Assembly (NCBI GenBank): GCA_002327765.1
Contig: DCUH01000021.1
Location: forward strand, 1-42,606
Source: a bacterium UBA2219
Lineage (GTDB): Bacteria; Desulfobacterota; Deferrimicrobia; Deferrimicrobiales; Deferrimicrobiaceae
Length of the DNA stretch: 42,606 nt
Reading direction: 5' to 3'
In this document: positions 1 through 7,897 of the stretch, in pieces
How positions within the stretch are numbered: position 1 is the first letter of the stretch
Layout: the number at the start of each line of letters is the position of its first letter
Made by a program: the position numbers and the translations under genes
Notes under the pieces: generated by a model
Database searches by the model: none
Told to the model about the DNA's origin: nothing
The model's input: only the letters and a program-made list of their open reading frames with translations

Positions 1-305
1 TCCGCGGCGTCAACGTCTTCCCGTCGCAGATCGAGACGGTGCTGATGGCGGTCGAGGGGGTGGAGCCGCACTACCAGCTCATCGTCACCCGCGAGGAGTC
101 GCTCGACGTCCTCGAGGTGCAGGTCGAGGTGAACGAGTCGGTCTTCACCGACGCCGTGAAGGGGCTCGAGGGGCTCGCCCGCAAGGTGGAGCGCGAGATC
201 AAGGACGTGCTCGGCGTCTCCTGCAAGGTCAAGCTCGTGGAGCCCAAGACGATCCAGCGCAGCGAGGGGAAGGCCAAGCGGATCATCGACCAGCGGAAAA
301 TCTGA
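1..305 (+). CDS. paaK: Phenylacetate-CoA ligase, C-terminal fragment
   Basis: This is the 3' end of a gene whose start lies before the window; the first full codon is at base 3 and the stop is at 303-305. The protein begins RGVNVFPSQIE, the C-terminal hinge of PaaK-type acyl-adenylating ligases, and ends with a typical EGKAKRIIDQRKI tail carrying the late lysine-rich segment. The same hinge and tail occur in the full-length paralogue at 7898-9202 (RGVNVYPLQIE, EGKAKRVVDNRKL). Family members activate phenylacetate or related aryl-acids with ATP and CoA in the cytoplasm. The ACT-domain gene follows 14 bases later, so the two are probably co-transcribed. Substrate cannot be read from this fragment. 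Confidence 0.9.
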   Translation, partial: RGVNVFPSQIETVLMAVEGVEPHYQLIVTREESLDVLEVQVEVNESVFTDAVKGLEGLARKVEREIKDVLGVSCKVKLVEPKTIQRSEGKAKRIIDQRKI

Positions 306-319
306 AAAGGGGGGTTCCC

Positions 320-751
320 ATGAAGGTAGAGCAGATATCGATCTTCCTCGAGAACAAGTCGGGGCGGCTCGCCGAGGTCACCGGGACCCTGGCGAAGGCG
401 GGGGTCAACATCCGGGCGCTGTCGCTGGCCGACACGGCGGACTTCGGGATCCTGCGCCTCATCGTGAACGACACCGAGAAGGCCAACAAGGTCATGAAGG
501 AGAACGGGTTCACGGTGGCCAAGACCGAGGTGGTCGCCCTCGAGGTCCCGGACACCCCCGGGGGGCTTTCGGGGATCCTTTCCATCCTGGACAAGGCGGG
601 GATCAACGTGGAATACATGTACGCGTTCGTCCAGCATTCCGGGGCCAACGCGATCATCATCTTCCGGTTCGACGAGCTGGACAAGGCGGCGCGGGTCCTG
701 GTCGACGCGGGGGTCCGGGTCCTGAAAGCCGACGAGGTGTACGCGTTGTAA
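320..751 (+). CDS. Tandem ACT-domain protein
   Basis: The 143-residue protein consists of two ACT modules and nothing else: residues 1-70 (MKVEQISIFLENKSGRLAEVTGTLAKAGVNIRAL shape) and about 71-143 (EVPDTPGGLSGILSILDKAGINVEYMYAF). ACT domains are small amino-acid-binding folds that dimerise; stand-alone pairs usually act as ligand sensors or regulatory subunits. Position directly behind a paaK gene suggests it senses an aromatic amino acid or a keto-acid product in the same pathway, but this is inference. A GGGGGG-type ribosome site precedes the ATG. It converges on the MFS gene with only three bases between stop codons. Confidence 0.85.
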   Translation: MKVEQISIFLENKSGRLAEVTGTLAKAGVNIRALSLADTADFGILRLIVNDTEKANKVMKENGFTVAKTEVVALEVPDTPGGLSGILSILDKAGINVEYMYAFVQHSGANAIIIFRFDELDKAARVLVDAGVRVLKADEVYAL

Positions 752-754
752 TCG

Positions 755-2032
755 TCACGCTTCCGGGGGGGGCGCAGCAAGGGCGCGTCCCTCCCCGGGC
801 GAAGGCTTCCGCAGGAACGCCGTCAGCACGATCGCGAGCCCGGCGATCGCCGCCGCCATGTAGAAGCTGATTGAGAACCCGCCCGCCCTCTGCGCCAGCA
901 TCCCCGCGATCGCGGGGCCCGACATCTGCCCCAGCCCGAAGATGAACGTGACCAGCCCCAGCGCCTCCGCCGCCCTGCCGGCGCCGACGTAGTCGCCCAT
1001 CGCCGCCGCCATGATGGACGGGATGCTCCATGCGACCACTCCGAAGAAGCCGATGGACAGGTACAGGCCGGCGCCCGGGAGCCGCGCGGCGACGAGCAGG
1101 TAGGAGACGGCCTGAAGGGAAAAGACGACGATCAGCCCCGCCTTCCGGCCGAGCCGGTCGGAAAGCGTCCCGAAGACGGGCCCGGAGAACAGGCTCAAAA
1201 AACCGATCCACATCCAGAACGTCCCCGCAACGTTTTCCGGGAACCCCCACTCCTTGACCAGGACCGTGACGATGAACATGGTGTAGATGGGGTAAGTGAA
1301 GCCGAACAGGAAGTAGATGACCCCCAGGTAGTAGATGACCCCTCTCCGGTAGATGCTCGTCTCCTTCCCTGCCGTGCCGGGGGCGGGCCCGGGGACGGCT
1401 TCGCCCTCCCCCAGGGGGGCGAGCCCCCGCTCCTGCGGGCGGTTCCTCAAGAAAGCGTAGCCGACGCAGGCGACCAGCACCGTGATCCCGCCCAGGATCA
1501 GCCAGGAAATCCTCCACCCTTCCGCGCCGGCCCGCCGGTTGACGTACGGGATCAGGAACCCCGTGATCATGATGGCGAACCCGCTTCCGATGACGATGAA
1601 TCCCGCTGCGCGCCCCCGCAGGCGGCTGCCGAACCAGGCGGAGACCAGCCCCATGATCGGGATGTTGGCGCCGGCGCTGCCGATCCCGGCGACCAGATAC
1701 AGGAGAAGGACCGAGGGGAACCCGCCCGCGGCGCTCATGGCGGCCAGCGAGAACCCCACCGACAGCAGTGCGAAAAAGATGAATATTCTCGGTCCGGTAC
1801 GGCCGCTGATCCGGGCGCTCAACAGCGCGGAGACGAGATAGCCGAGGAAGTTGGCCGTGCCGAGGAAGCCCATCTGGGAGTAGGTGAGGCCGAGCGAACC
1901 GGCCATCGAGGGGAGCAGCATCCCGAGCGCGAAGCGGCCGAAGCCCAAGGCGGCCATGACGCAAAGCGTGCCCGTGGAGACGACGACCCAGCCGTAATGG
2001 ACCCGGCCTCCGCCGGGAGGGGAAGGAGGCAT
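755..2032 (-). CDS. MFS transporter, YbfB/YjiJ-like
   Basis: A 425-residue integral membrane protein with about 12 hydrophobic segments. The N-terminus (HYGWVVVSTGTLCVMAALGFGRFALGMLLPSM) has the GFGRFA...LLP signature of the YbfB/YjiJ branch of the major facilitator superfamily, and the loop FFGVVAWSIPSIMAAAMGDYVGAGRAAEALG lies in the C-terminal half. These are secondary transporters of the inner membrane, often for small organic acids or drugs; the substrate is not evident. A TATATT hexamer at 2043-2048 lies only 10 bases from the start codon and no ribosome site is visible, so the message may be nearly leaderless. It is divergent from livK1, hence possibly linked to export or uptake of the same compounds. 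Confidence 0.85.
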   Translation of the reverse strand: MPPSPPGGGRVHYGWVVVSTGTLCVMAALGFGRFALGMLLPSMAGSLGLTYSQMGFLGTANFLGYLVSALLSARISGRTGPRIFIFFALLSVGFSLAAMSAAGGFPSVLLLYLVAGIGSAGANIPIMGLVSAWFGSRLRGRAAGFIVIGSGFAIMITGFLIPYVNRRAGAEGWRISWLILGGITVLVACVGYAFLRNRPQERGLAPLGEGEAVPGPAPGTAGKETSIYRRGVIYYLGVIYFLFGFTYPIYTMFIVTVLVKEWGFPENVAGTFWMWIGFLSLFSGPVFGTLSDRLGRKAGLIVVFSLQAVSYLLVAARLPGAGLYLSIGFFGVVAWSIPSIMAAAMGDYVGAGRAAEALGLVTFIFGLGQMSGPAIAGMLAQRAGGFSISFYMAAAIAGLAIVLTAFLRKPSPGEGRALAAPPPEA

Positions 2033-2042
2033 CTGAAGAAGA

Positions 2043-2048
2043 AATATA
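2043..2048 (-). promoter_or_regulatory. Possible -10 element for the MFS gene
   Basis: Reading the minus strand, TATATT is followed by 10 bases and then the MFS start codon. A transcript beginning at the usual distance from this hexamer would carry only three to four untranslated bases. No convincing -35 box is visible. The 124-base divergent region (2033-2156) also contains AACCG-N6-CGGTT on the livK1 side. Confidence 0.3.
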
Positions 2049-2156
2049 ACATTGTTTAATGGAAAAGGAGATCTGTTGTAGACTCAATGGGAATCCTGTT
2101 TTAAGATACGAGGCGAAACCGCCATACCGGTTACCAATCCACGGGAGGAACGGGCA

Positions 2157-3299
2157 ATGAGAAGGACGGGACTCGTTTTCGTATTTATTTTGGTTCTGCT
2201 GTCGGGTGCGGTTGCCTGGGCGGCGGAACCGATAAGGATCGGAGCGATCTTCTCGGTGACGGGCCCGGCGTCCTTCCTCGGCGAGCCGGAGCGCAACACC
2301 GTCAAGATGCTCGAGGAGGACATCAACCGGTCCGGGGGAGTCCTCGGACGTCCCGTCGAGTTCATCGTCTACGACGACGAGACGGATGCCACGAAAGCGG
2401 TCACGGCCGTCGATCGGCTGATCAAGAAGGACCGCGTGGTCGCCGTCATCGGACCGTCGACTTCCGGGAACACGCTCGCGATCATTCCCAAGATCGAGGA
2501 GGGGAAGATCCCGCTGATCTCCTGCGCGGCGGCGAAGAAGATCACTTCGCCTCCCCGCCCGTACATCTTCAAGGTCGCGCCGAGCGACCTCCTGGCGGCA
2601 AGGAAGATCTTCAGGGACCTCAAGAAGCACAACCTCGCCAAGGTCGCCATCATCACCGCCTCCGACGGCTACGGCGCCGGCGGGCGGGAGGACATGAAGG
2701 AGATCGCCCCCCAGATGGGCATCACCATCGTGGCGGACGAGGTGTACGGGCCGAAGGACACGGACATGACGGCTCAGCTGACGAAGATCAAGGGCACGGA
2801 CGCGCAGGCGATCGTCTGCTGGGGCACCAACCCCGGCCCGGCGGTGATCGCCCGGAACCGGGTGCAGCTCGGCATCAAGACCCCCCTCTACATGAGCTCC
2901 GGCGTCGCCTCGAAGAAGTTCATCGAGCTGGCGGGGGCGGAGAACGCCGAGGGGATCCTGCTTCCGGCGGCGCGCCTCATCGTGGAGCCGCAGGTGCCGG
3001 CGGACCACCCGCAGAAGAAGGTCATATCTTCGTACATCAAGGAATATGAAGGGAAATACAAGCAGGCGGTCTCCACCTTCGGAGGCCACGCCCACGACGC
3101 CGTCCGGGTCCTCGTCCAGGCCATCCGGAACGCGAAGTCCACGGATCCGGCGGCCATCCGCGATGCCATCGAGAACGTCAAGGGGCTGCAGGGGACGTGG
3201 GGCGAGTTCAACTTCTCCCCGGAGGAGCACACGGGCCTGACGGAAGAGGCGTTCGTGATGGTGAAGATCGTCAAGGGCGACTGGGAGATGCAGAAATAA
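2157..3299 (+). CDS. livK: Branched-chain amino acid type ABC transporter substrate-binding protein (copy 1)
   Basis: A 380-residue periplasmic binding protein of the LivJ/LivK (peripla_BP_6) family. A signal peptide covers about residues 1-23 (MRRTGLVFVFILVLLSGAVAWA, cut before AEPI). The mature start PIRIGAIFSVTGPASFLGEPERN is the family's first beta-strand and ligand loop. GGAGG sits 9 bases upstream of the ATG. Homologues capture branched-chain amino acids, amides or aromatic acids and deliver them to LivHM. It is the first gene of the operon and is followed 38 bases later by a close paralogue. Near DNA identity with that paralogue over 2733-2897 contrasts with about 84% over the 5' part, suggesting gene conversion. 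With paaK2 at the operon's end the ligand may be an aromatic acid; this is inference. Confidence 0.92.
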   Translation: MRRTGLVFVFILVLLSGAVAWAAEPIRIGAIFSVTGPASFLGEPERNTVKMLEEDINRSGGVLGRPVEFIVYDDETDATKAVTAVDRLIKKDRVVAVIGPSTSGNTLAIIPKIEEGKIPLISCAAAKKITSPPRPYIFKVAPSDLLAARKIFRDLKKHNLAKVAIITASDGYGAGGREDMKEIAPQMGITIVADEVYGPKDTDMTAQLTKIKGTDAQAIVCWGTNPGPAVIARNRVQLGIKTPLYMSSGVASKKFIELAGAENAEGILLPAARLIVEPQVPADHPQKKVISSYIKEYEGKYKQAVSTFGGHAHDAVRVLVQAIRNAKSTDPAAIRDAIENVKGLQGTWGEFNFSPEEHTGLTEEAFVMVKIVKGDWEMQK

Positions 3300-3337
3300 A
3301 AAACACGACCCTTCCTCGGGAAGGAACGGAGGAATAA

Positions 3338-4486
3338 ATGATGAAGAAAGCGACCGCCTGCCTGCTCGCACTGGCCGCGCTCGTCGGCCTGGCGGCGACA
3401 TCCGGCGCGGCGGAACCGATACGCGTGGGGGCCATCTTCTCCGTGACCGGCCCCGCGTCGTTTCTCGGCGAACCCGAACGCAACACGGTGAAAATGCTTG
3501 AGGAATCCATCAACAAGTCCGGCGGCGTCCTCGGACGCCCCGTGGAGATCATCGTATACGACGACGAGTCCGACGCCACGAAGGCGGTCACGGCCGTCGA
3601 CCGGCTGATCAAGAAGGACCGGGTCGTCGCGGTCGTGGGCCCCAGCATCACGGGGAGCACGCTGGCGATCGTGCCTAAAATCGAGGAGGCGAAGATCCCG
3701 CTCGTGTCGTGCGCGGCGGCGAAGAAGATCGTCGAGCCGGTGAAGAAGTGGGTGTTCAAGACGCCGCAGAGCGACGCCCTGGCGGTGAAGAAGATCTACC
3801 AGCACGTCGGCAAGGCGGGGATCTCGAAGATCGCGATCATCACGGCGTCCGACGGCTACGGCGCCGCGGGGCGCGAGGAGCTGAAGGGCCTGGCGGCGGC
3901 CTCGGGGGTCACGGTCGTCGCGGACGAGGTGTACGGGCCGAAGGACACGGACATGACGGCCCAGCTGACGAAGATCAAGGGCACGGACGCGCAGGCGATC
4001 GTCTGCTGGGGCACCAACCCCGGCCCGGCGGTGATCGCCCGGAACCGGGTGCAGCTCGGCATCAGGACCCCCCTCTACATGAGCCACGGCGTCGCCTCGC
4101 CGAAGTTCATCGAGCTGGCGGGCGCGGAGAACGCCGAGGGGATCCTCCTCCCGGCGGGGCGGCTGACCTGCGAGCCGCAGGTGCCCGCGAACCACCCCCA
4201 GAAGAAGATCCTGTCCACCTACATCAAGGACTACGAGGCGAAGTTCAAGCAGCCGATCTCCACCTTCGGCGGCTACGCGTACGACGCGGTCCTGCTGCTC
4301 GTGCAGGCGATGAAGAACGCCAACTCCTCCGAGCCGGCGGCGGTCCGGGACGCCCTCGAGAAAATCAGGGGGTTCCACGCGACCACGGGAGAGTACAATT
4401 TCTCGGAGAAGGACCATAACGGCCTGACGGAAGAGGCGTTCGTGATGGTGCGCATCACCAAGGGCGACTGGGAGCTGCTCAAGTAG
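3338..4486 (+). CDS. livK: Branched-chain amino acid type ABC transporter substrate-binding protein (copy 2)
   Basis: A 382-residue paralogue of the preceding gene with the same architecture: signal peptide at about residues 1-25 (ending SGA, cut before AEPI) and a two-lobed peripla_BP_6 binding domain. The proteins match along their whole length with few gaps, differing mainly around residues 130-190 (VEPVKKWVFKTPQSDALAVKKIYQHVGKAGISK against the copy-1 segment), which may alter ligand choice. GGAGG precedes the ATG. Its stop codon is two bases from livH, so it is the copy most tightly linked to the permease. Two binding proteins feeding one permease would broaden the substrates taken up. 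Confidence 0.92.
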   Translation: MMKKATACLLALAALVGLAATSGAAEPIRVGAIFSVTGPASFLGEPERNTVKMLEESINKSGGVLGRPVEIIVYDDESDATKAVTAVDRLIKKDRVVAVVGPSITGSTLAIVPKIEEAKIPLVSCAAAKKIVEPVKKWVFKTPQSDALAVKKIYQHVGKAGISKIAIITASDGYGAAGREELKGLAAASGVTVVADEVYGPKDTDMTAQLTKIKGTDAQAIVCWGTNPGPAVIARNRVQLGIRTPLYMSHGVASPKFIELAGAENAEGILLPAGRLTCEPQVPANHPQKKILSTYIKDYEAKFKQPISTFGGYAYDAVLLLVQAMKNANSSEPAAVRDALEKIRGFHATTGEYNFSEKDHNGLTEEAFVMVRITKGDWELLK

Positions 4487-4488
4487 GG

Positions 4489-5373
4489 ATGACCGCGGCC
4501 TCAGCGCTTCTGCAATACGTGATCTCGGGGGCGACGGTCGGCTCGACGTACGGGCTGGCCGCCCTCGGGTTCACGGTCATCTACAACACCACGGAAATCA
4601 TCAACTTCGCCCAGGGCGAGTTTGTGATGCTCGGGGGGATGCTGGCGGTGTTCGCCCTGCGGTGGGGGGGCGTGCCGCTCCCGCTGGCGGTCCCGCTGGC
4701 CGTGCTCATCGTCACCGCCGTCGGCGTGCTGGTCAACCGGCTCACCATCCGGCCCGTGCAGGGGCGGTCGCCGCTCACGATGATCATCATCACCATCGGC
4801 GTTTCGATCCTGCTGCGCGGCGGAGCGATGCTGATCTTCGGCAAGGACACCTTCTCCCTCCCGGCGTTCTCGCAGGGCGGCCCGATAGACCTCGGGGGGG
4901 CCACGCTCCTGCCGCAGTCGCTTTGGGTCTTCGGGATCACGCTGCTCACCGTGCTCGGGATGAAGTTCTTCTTCGACCGGACGCTGACCGGCAAGGCGAT
5001 GCTCGCCTGCGCCTGCGACCGAAAGGCCGCGTCGCTCATGGGAATCCACGTCGACTCCATGGTGACCCTCTCCTTCGCCTTCTCCGCGCTGGTCGGGGCG
5101 CTGGGCGGGGTGATCCTGGCGCCGATCACGCTGACGGCCTACGACGTCGGGATCCTCCTGGGCGTGAAGGGGTTCGCGGCGTGCATCCTCGGGGGGCTGG
5201 GGAACCCGTTCGGGGCGGTCGTCGGCGGGATCCTCCTGGGAATCCTCGAGTCGCTCGGCGCGGGGCTCGTCTCCTCCGGGTACAAGGACGCGGTGGCCTT
5301 CATCATCATGCTCGCCCTGCTGTTCTGGCGGCCGTCGGGGCTGTTCGGTTCGGCCCGGGCGGAGCGGGTCTGA
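4489..5373 (+). CDS. livH: Branched-chain amino acid type ABC transporter permease LivH
   Basis: A 294-residue inner-membrane permease with about eight hydrophobic helices. The start LLQYVISGATVGSTYGLAALGFTVIYNTTEIINFAQGEFVMLGGMLAV is the hallmark of LivH proteins, and GVKGFAACILGGLGNPFGAVVGGILLGILESL is the conserved cytoplasmic coupling region that contacts the ATPase. Length is normal for the family. It starts two bases after livK2, inside one operon that continues with livM, livG, livF and paaK2. It forms the translocation pore with LivM. Confidence 0.95.
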   Translation: MTAASALLQYVISGATVGSTYGLAALGFTVIYNTTEIINFAQGEFVMLGGMLAVFALRWGGVPLPLAVPLAVLIVTAVGVLVNRLTIRPVQGRSPLTMIIITIGVSILLRGGAMLIFGKDTFSLPAFSQGGPIDLGGATLLPQSLWVFGITLLTVLGMKFFFDRTLTGKAMLACACDRKAASLMGIHVDSMVTLSFAFSALVGALGGVILAPITLTAYDVGILLGVKGFAACILGGLGNPFGAVVGGILLGILESLGAGLVSSGYKDAVAFIIMLALLFWRPSGLFGSARAERV

Positions 5374-5382
5374 AAGAGCGCC

Positions 5383-6384
5383 GTGAAGCTTCCGATGGAC
5401 GGGCATAACGCGGGGCTCCTCGCATTCGCCGCGGCGGCGGCCGTCGTGCCGTTCCTCCTGCCCAACGACTACTACCTCACGGTCCTGATCGTCTCCGGCC
5501 TCTACACGATCCTCGCGGTCGGCCTGAACCTGCTGATGGGGTACGCCGGGCAGGCCTCCCTCGGGCACGCGGCCTTCTACGGGCTGTCGGCCTACACGAC
5601 CGGCATCCTGACGGGCACGCACGGCTGGCCGGTGTGGGCGGGGATCGCCGCGGGGCTCGCGCTGTCGACGGCGGTCGCGTACCTCATCGCGGTGCCGACG
5701 CTCAAACTGCGCGGGAACTACCTCGCCATGGGGACGCTCGGTTTCGGGATCATCGTCTACATCGTCTTCAACGAGGCGACGGAGCTGACCGGCGGCCCCT
5801 CGGGCCTCACCGGCATCCCCAAGCTCAACGTGGCCGGAAAGGTCTTCTCATCGGACCGGGAGTACTACTACGTGGTCTGGGGAGCGGCGATCCTGCTGTT
5901 CCTCCTGGCGCAGAACCTCGTCCGGTCGCGCATGGGGCGCGCGCTGCGGGCGATCCACACCAGCGAGACCGCCGCCTCGGTGCTGGGTGTCGACACGCAG
6001 CGGTACAAGATCTTCGTCTTCGTCCTGTCCGCGTTCTACGCCGCCGTGGGGGGGGCGCTTTACGCGCACTATGTCACCTTCGTCTCCCCGAGCACCTTCT
6101 CCTTCGGCACCTCCGTCCTGCTGGTCACGATGGTGGTCCTGGGGGGGATGGCGTCGCTGTGGGGGGCGGTCCTCGGGGCGCTCTTCCTGACGTTCCTGCC
6201 GGAGTGGCTGCGCGCCATCGAGAACTTCGACATCCTGGTCTACGGGGCGATCCTCATCGCGTGCATGATGTTCCTCCCGGGGGGGCTCGCGGAGGGGGCG
6301 GAGAGGCTGTGGGGCGCGGCGGCGTCACTGTTGCGGCGCGCGGGCGCGGCGGGGCGCCCGGCGGGCGGGGGGAGCGCCGGTTGA
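5383..6384 (+). CDS. livM: Branched-chain amino acid type ABC transporter permease LivM
   Basis: A 333-residue permease with about ten hydrophobic segments. LYTILAVGLNLLMGYAGQASLGHAAFYGLSAYTTGIL is the diagnostic LivM motif, and VVLGGMASLWGAVLGALFLTFLPEWLR is the coupling-loop region. The GTG at 5383, nine bases after livH, is taken as start because the protein then begins just before the first membrane segment. The C-terminal tail is Gly/Ala-rich (AGAAGRPAGGGSAG). Its TGA stop overlaps the TTG start of livG. Confidence 0.94.
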   Translation: MKLPMDGHNAGLLAFAAAAAVVPFLLPNDYYLTVLIVSGLYTILAVGLNLLMGYAGQASLGHAAFYGLSAYTTGILTGTHGWPVWAGIAAGLALSTAVAYLIAVPTLKLRGNYLAMGTLGFGIIVYIVFNEATELTGGPSGLTGIPKLNVAGKVFSSDREYYYVVWGAAILLFLLAQNLVRSRMGRALRAIHTSETAASVLGVDTQRYKIFVFVLSAFYAAVGGALYAHYVTFVSPSTFSFGTSVLLVTMVVLGGMASLWGAVLGALFLTFLPEWLRAIENFDILVYGAILIACMMFLPGGLAEGAERLWGAAASLLRRAGAAGRPAGGGSAG

Positions 6385-7160
6385 GCGGGCAGGCCCACAA
6401 GGAGATGTACTTCCACGGGGACGGGATCTCCCTGCGCTTCGGCGGGGTGACCGCGCTCTCGGGGGTGGGGTTCCACGTCCGGCGCAACTCGCTGCAGGCG
6501 ATCATCGGGCCGAACGGGGCGGGGAAAACCTCCCTGTTCAACGTGATCACCGGCTTCTACCGGATGGACGAGGGGGAGATCCACCTCGACGGGAGCCGGA
6601 TCTCGGGGCTTGCACCCCACGTCGTCTCCCGGCACGGGATCGTGCGGACCTTCCAGAACCTCGAGATCTTCACCAACATGACGGTCCTCGAGAACGTCCT
6701 GACCGGGAGCCACCTGCTCGCCGGGTACGGCCCGCTCGACTTCTTCCTGCGCACGCGGAGGTTCTTCCGCGAGGAGCGCGAGCTGCGGGAGAGGGCGGAG
6801 GGGTGCCTCGACTTCGTCGGCCTGTCGGCGCACCGCGACCTGCCGGCGGGGCAGCTCCCCTTCGGGTCGCAGCGGCTGCTCGAGATCGCGCGGGCGCTGG
6901 CGGCCGAGCCGAGGGTCCTTTTGCTGGACGAGCCCGCGGCCGGCCTGAACATGAAGGAGACCTCGGCCCTGGGGGGACTGATCCGGCGGATCGTCGACCG
7001 CGGGATCACGGTGGTCATGGTGGAGCACGACATGGACCTCGTGATGCGGATCTCCGACCGGGTCCTGGTGCTGAACTACGGCGAGGTCATCGCCGGCGGG
7101 ACCCCCGCGGAGGTCCAGAAGGACCCGGCGGTCGTCGCCGCCTACCTGGGGGAGGAGTAG
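6381..7160 (+). CDS. livG: Branched-chain amino acid type ABC transporter ATP-binding protein LivG
   Basis: A 259-residue ABC ATPase. The Walker A motif GPNGAGKT is at residues 43-50, the signature LPFGSQRLLEIARAL follows, and Walker B is VLLLDEPAAGLN; HDMDLVM carries the switch histidine. The LivG-type insert (GIVRTFQNLEIFTNMTVLENV) is present. The frame stays open far upstream, but TTG at 6381 is chosen because it overlaps the livM stop as TTGA and has GGGGGGAG seven bases upstream. An ATG at 6405 has AAGGAG directly against it, too close to serve as a normal ribosome site. It powers uptake together with LivF. Confidence 0.93.
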   Translation: MSGQAHKEMYFHGDGISLRFGGVTALSGVGFHVRRNSLQAIIGPNGAGKTSLFNVITGFYRMDEGEIHLDGSRISGLAPHVVSRHGIVRTFQNLEIFTNMTVLENVLTGSHLLAGYGPLDFFLRTRRFFREERELRERAEGCLDFVGLSAHRDLPAGQLPFGSQRLLEIARALAAEPRVLLLDEPAAGLNMKETSALGGLIRRIVDRGITVVMVEHDMDLVMRISDRVLVLNYGEVIAGGTPAEVQKDPAVVAAYLGEE

Positions 7161-7161
7161 C

Positions 7162-7890
7162 GTGCTGAGGGTCAAGAACCTCCAGGTCTACTACGGGATG
7201 ATCCACGCGCTGCGCTCGGTGTCGCTCCACGTGAAGGAGAAGGAAGTCGTGGCGCTCATCGGCGCGAACGGCGCGGGGAAGACGACGCTGCTCTCCGCCG
7301 TCTCCGGCGTGGTCCGCGCATCGTCCGGCGAGGTGACGCTCGGCGGGAAGGCGATCACGCGGGAGCGCCCCGACCGGATCGTCCGGGACGGGATCGCCCA
7401 CGTGCCGGAAGGGCGGCACATCTTCAAGCCGCTGTCGGTCGAGGACAACCTTTTGCTGGGGGCGTACCACCGGTACTCCCTGGCGAAGCGGTCGGCGGTC
7501 CGGCACGAGATCGACGGGATCTTCTCCCTCTTCCCGGTGCTGGCCGACCGGCGCAAGCAGGTGGCTGGGACGCTTTCCGGCGGTGAGCAGCAGATGCTGG
7601 CGATCGGGCGGGCGCTCCTCTCCGCCCCGAAGGTGCTGCTGCTGGACGAGCCGTCGATGGGGCTGGCGCCCAAGGTCGTGAAGGAGATCTTCGGACACAT
7701 CTCGAAGCTGCGGGCGGAGCGGGGGATGACCATCCTGCTCGTCGAGCAGAACGCGAGGGGCGCCCTGGCGATCGCCGACCGGGGATACGTCCTGGAGACG
7801 GGGAAGGTGGTGCTGCAGGGGCCGTCGGAGGACCTCCTGGCGAACCGGGACGTCCAGCGGGCCTACCTCGGGCGGGAGCGGGAAGACTGA
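7162..7890 (+). CDS. livF: Branched-chain amino acid type ABC transporter ATP-binding protein LivF
   Basis: A 242-residue ABC ATPase with Walker A GANGAGKT at residues 34-41, signature LSGGEQQMLAIGRAL, Walker B VLLLDEPSMGLAP and the LivF-type end VEQNARGALAIADRGYVLETGKVVLQGPSEDLL. The GTG start is two bases after the livG stop, with GAGGAG at the end of livG as ribosome site. Paired with LivG it completes a five-component importer. It is followed seven bases later by paaK2, so ligand import and CoA activation are co-expressed. Confidence 0.95.
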   Translation: MLRVKNLQVYYGMIHALRSVSLHVKEKEVVALIGANGAGKTTLLSAVSGVVRASSGEVTLGGKAITRERPDRIVRDGIAHVPEGRHIFKPLSVEDNLLLGAYHRYSLAKRSAVRHEIDGIFSLFPVLADRRKQVAGTLSGGEQQMLAIGRALLSAPKVLLLDEPSMGLAPKVVKEIFGHISKLRAERGMTILLVEQNARGALAIADRGYVLETGKVVLQGPSEDLLANRDVQRAYLGRERED

Positions 7891-7897
7891 AGGAGGG

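Noticed and set aside
657..3401. Very long open frames on the strand opposite known genes (for example 657-3401 and 17854-21567, minus)
   Set aside because: They lie opposite clear genes (MFS, livK, macroglobulin), have Arg/Pro/Gly/Asp-rich low-information sequence and match no family; they result from high GC content.
6405..7160. ATG 6405 as livG start
   Set aside because: AAGGAG abuts it with no spacing, while TTG 6381 overlaps the livM stop and has a well-spaced ribosome site.
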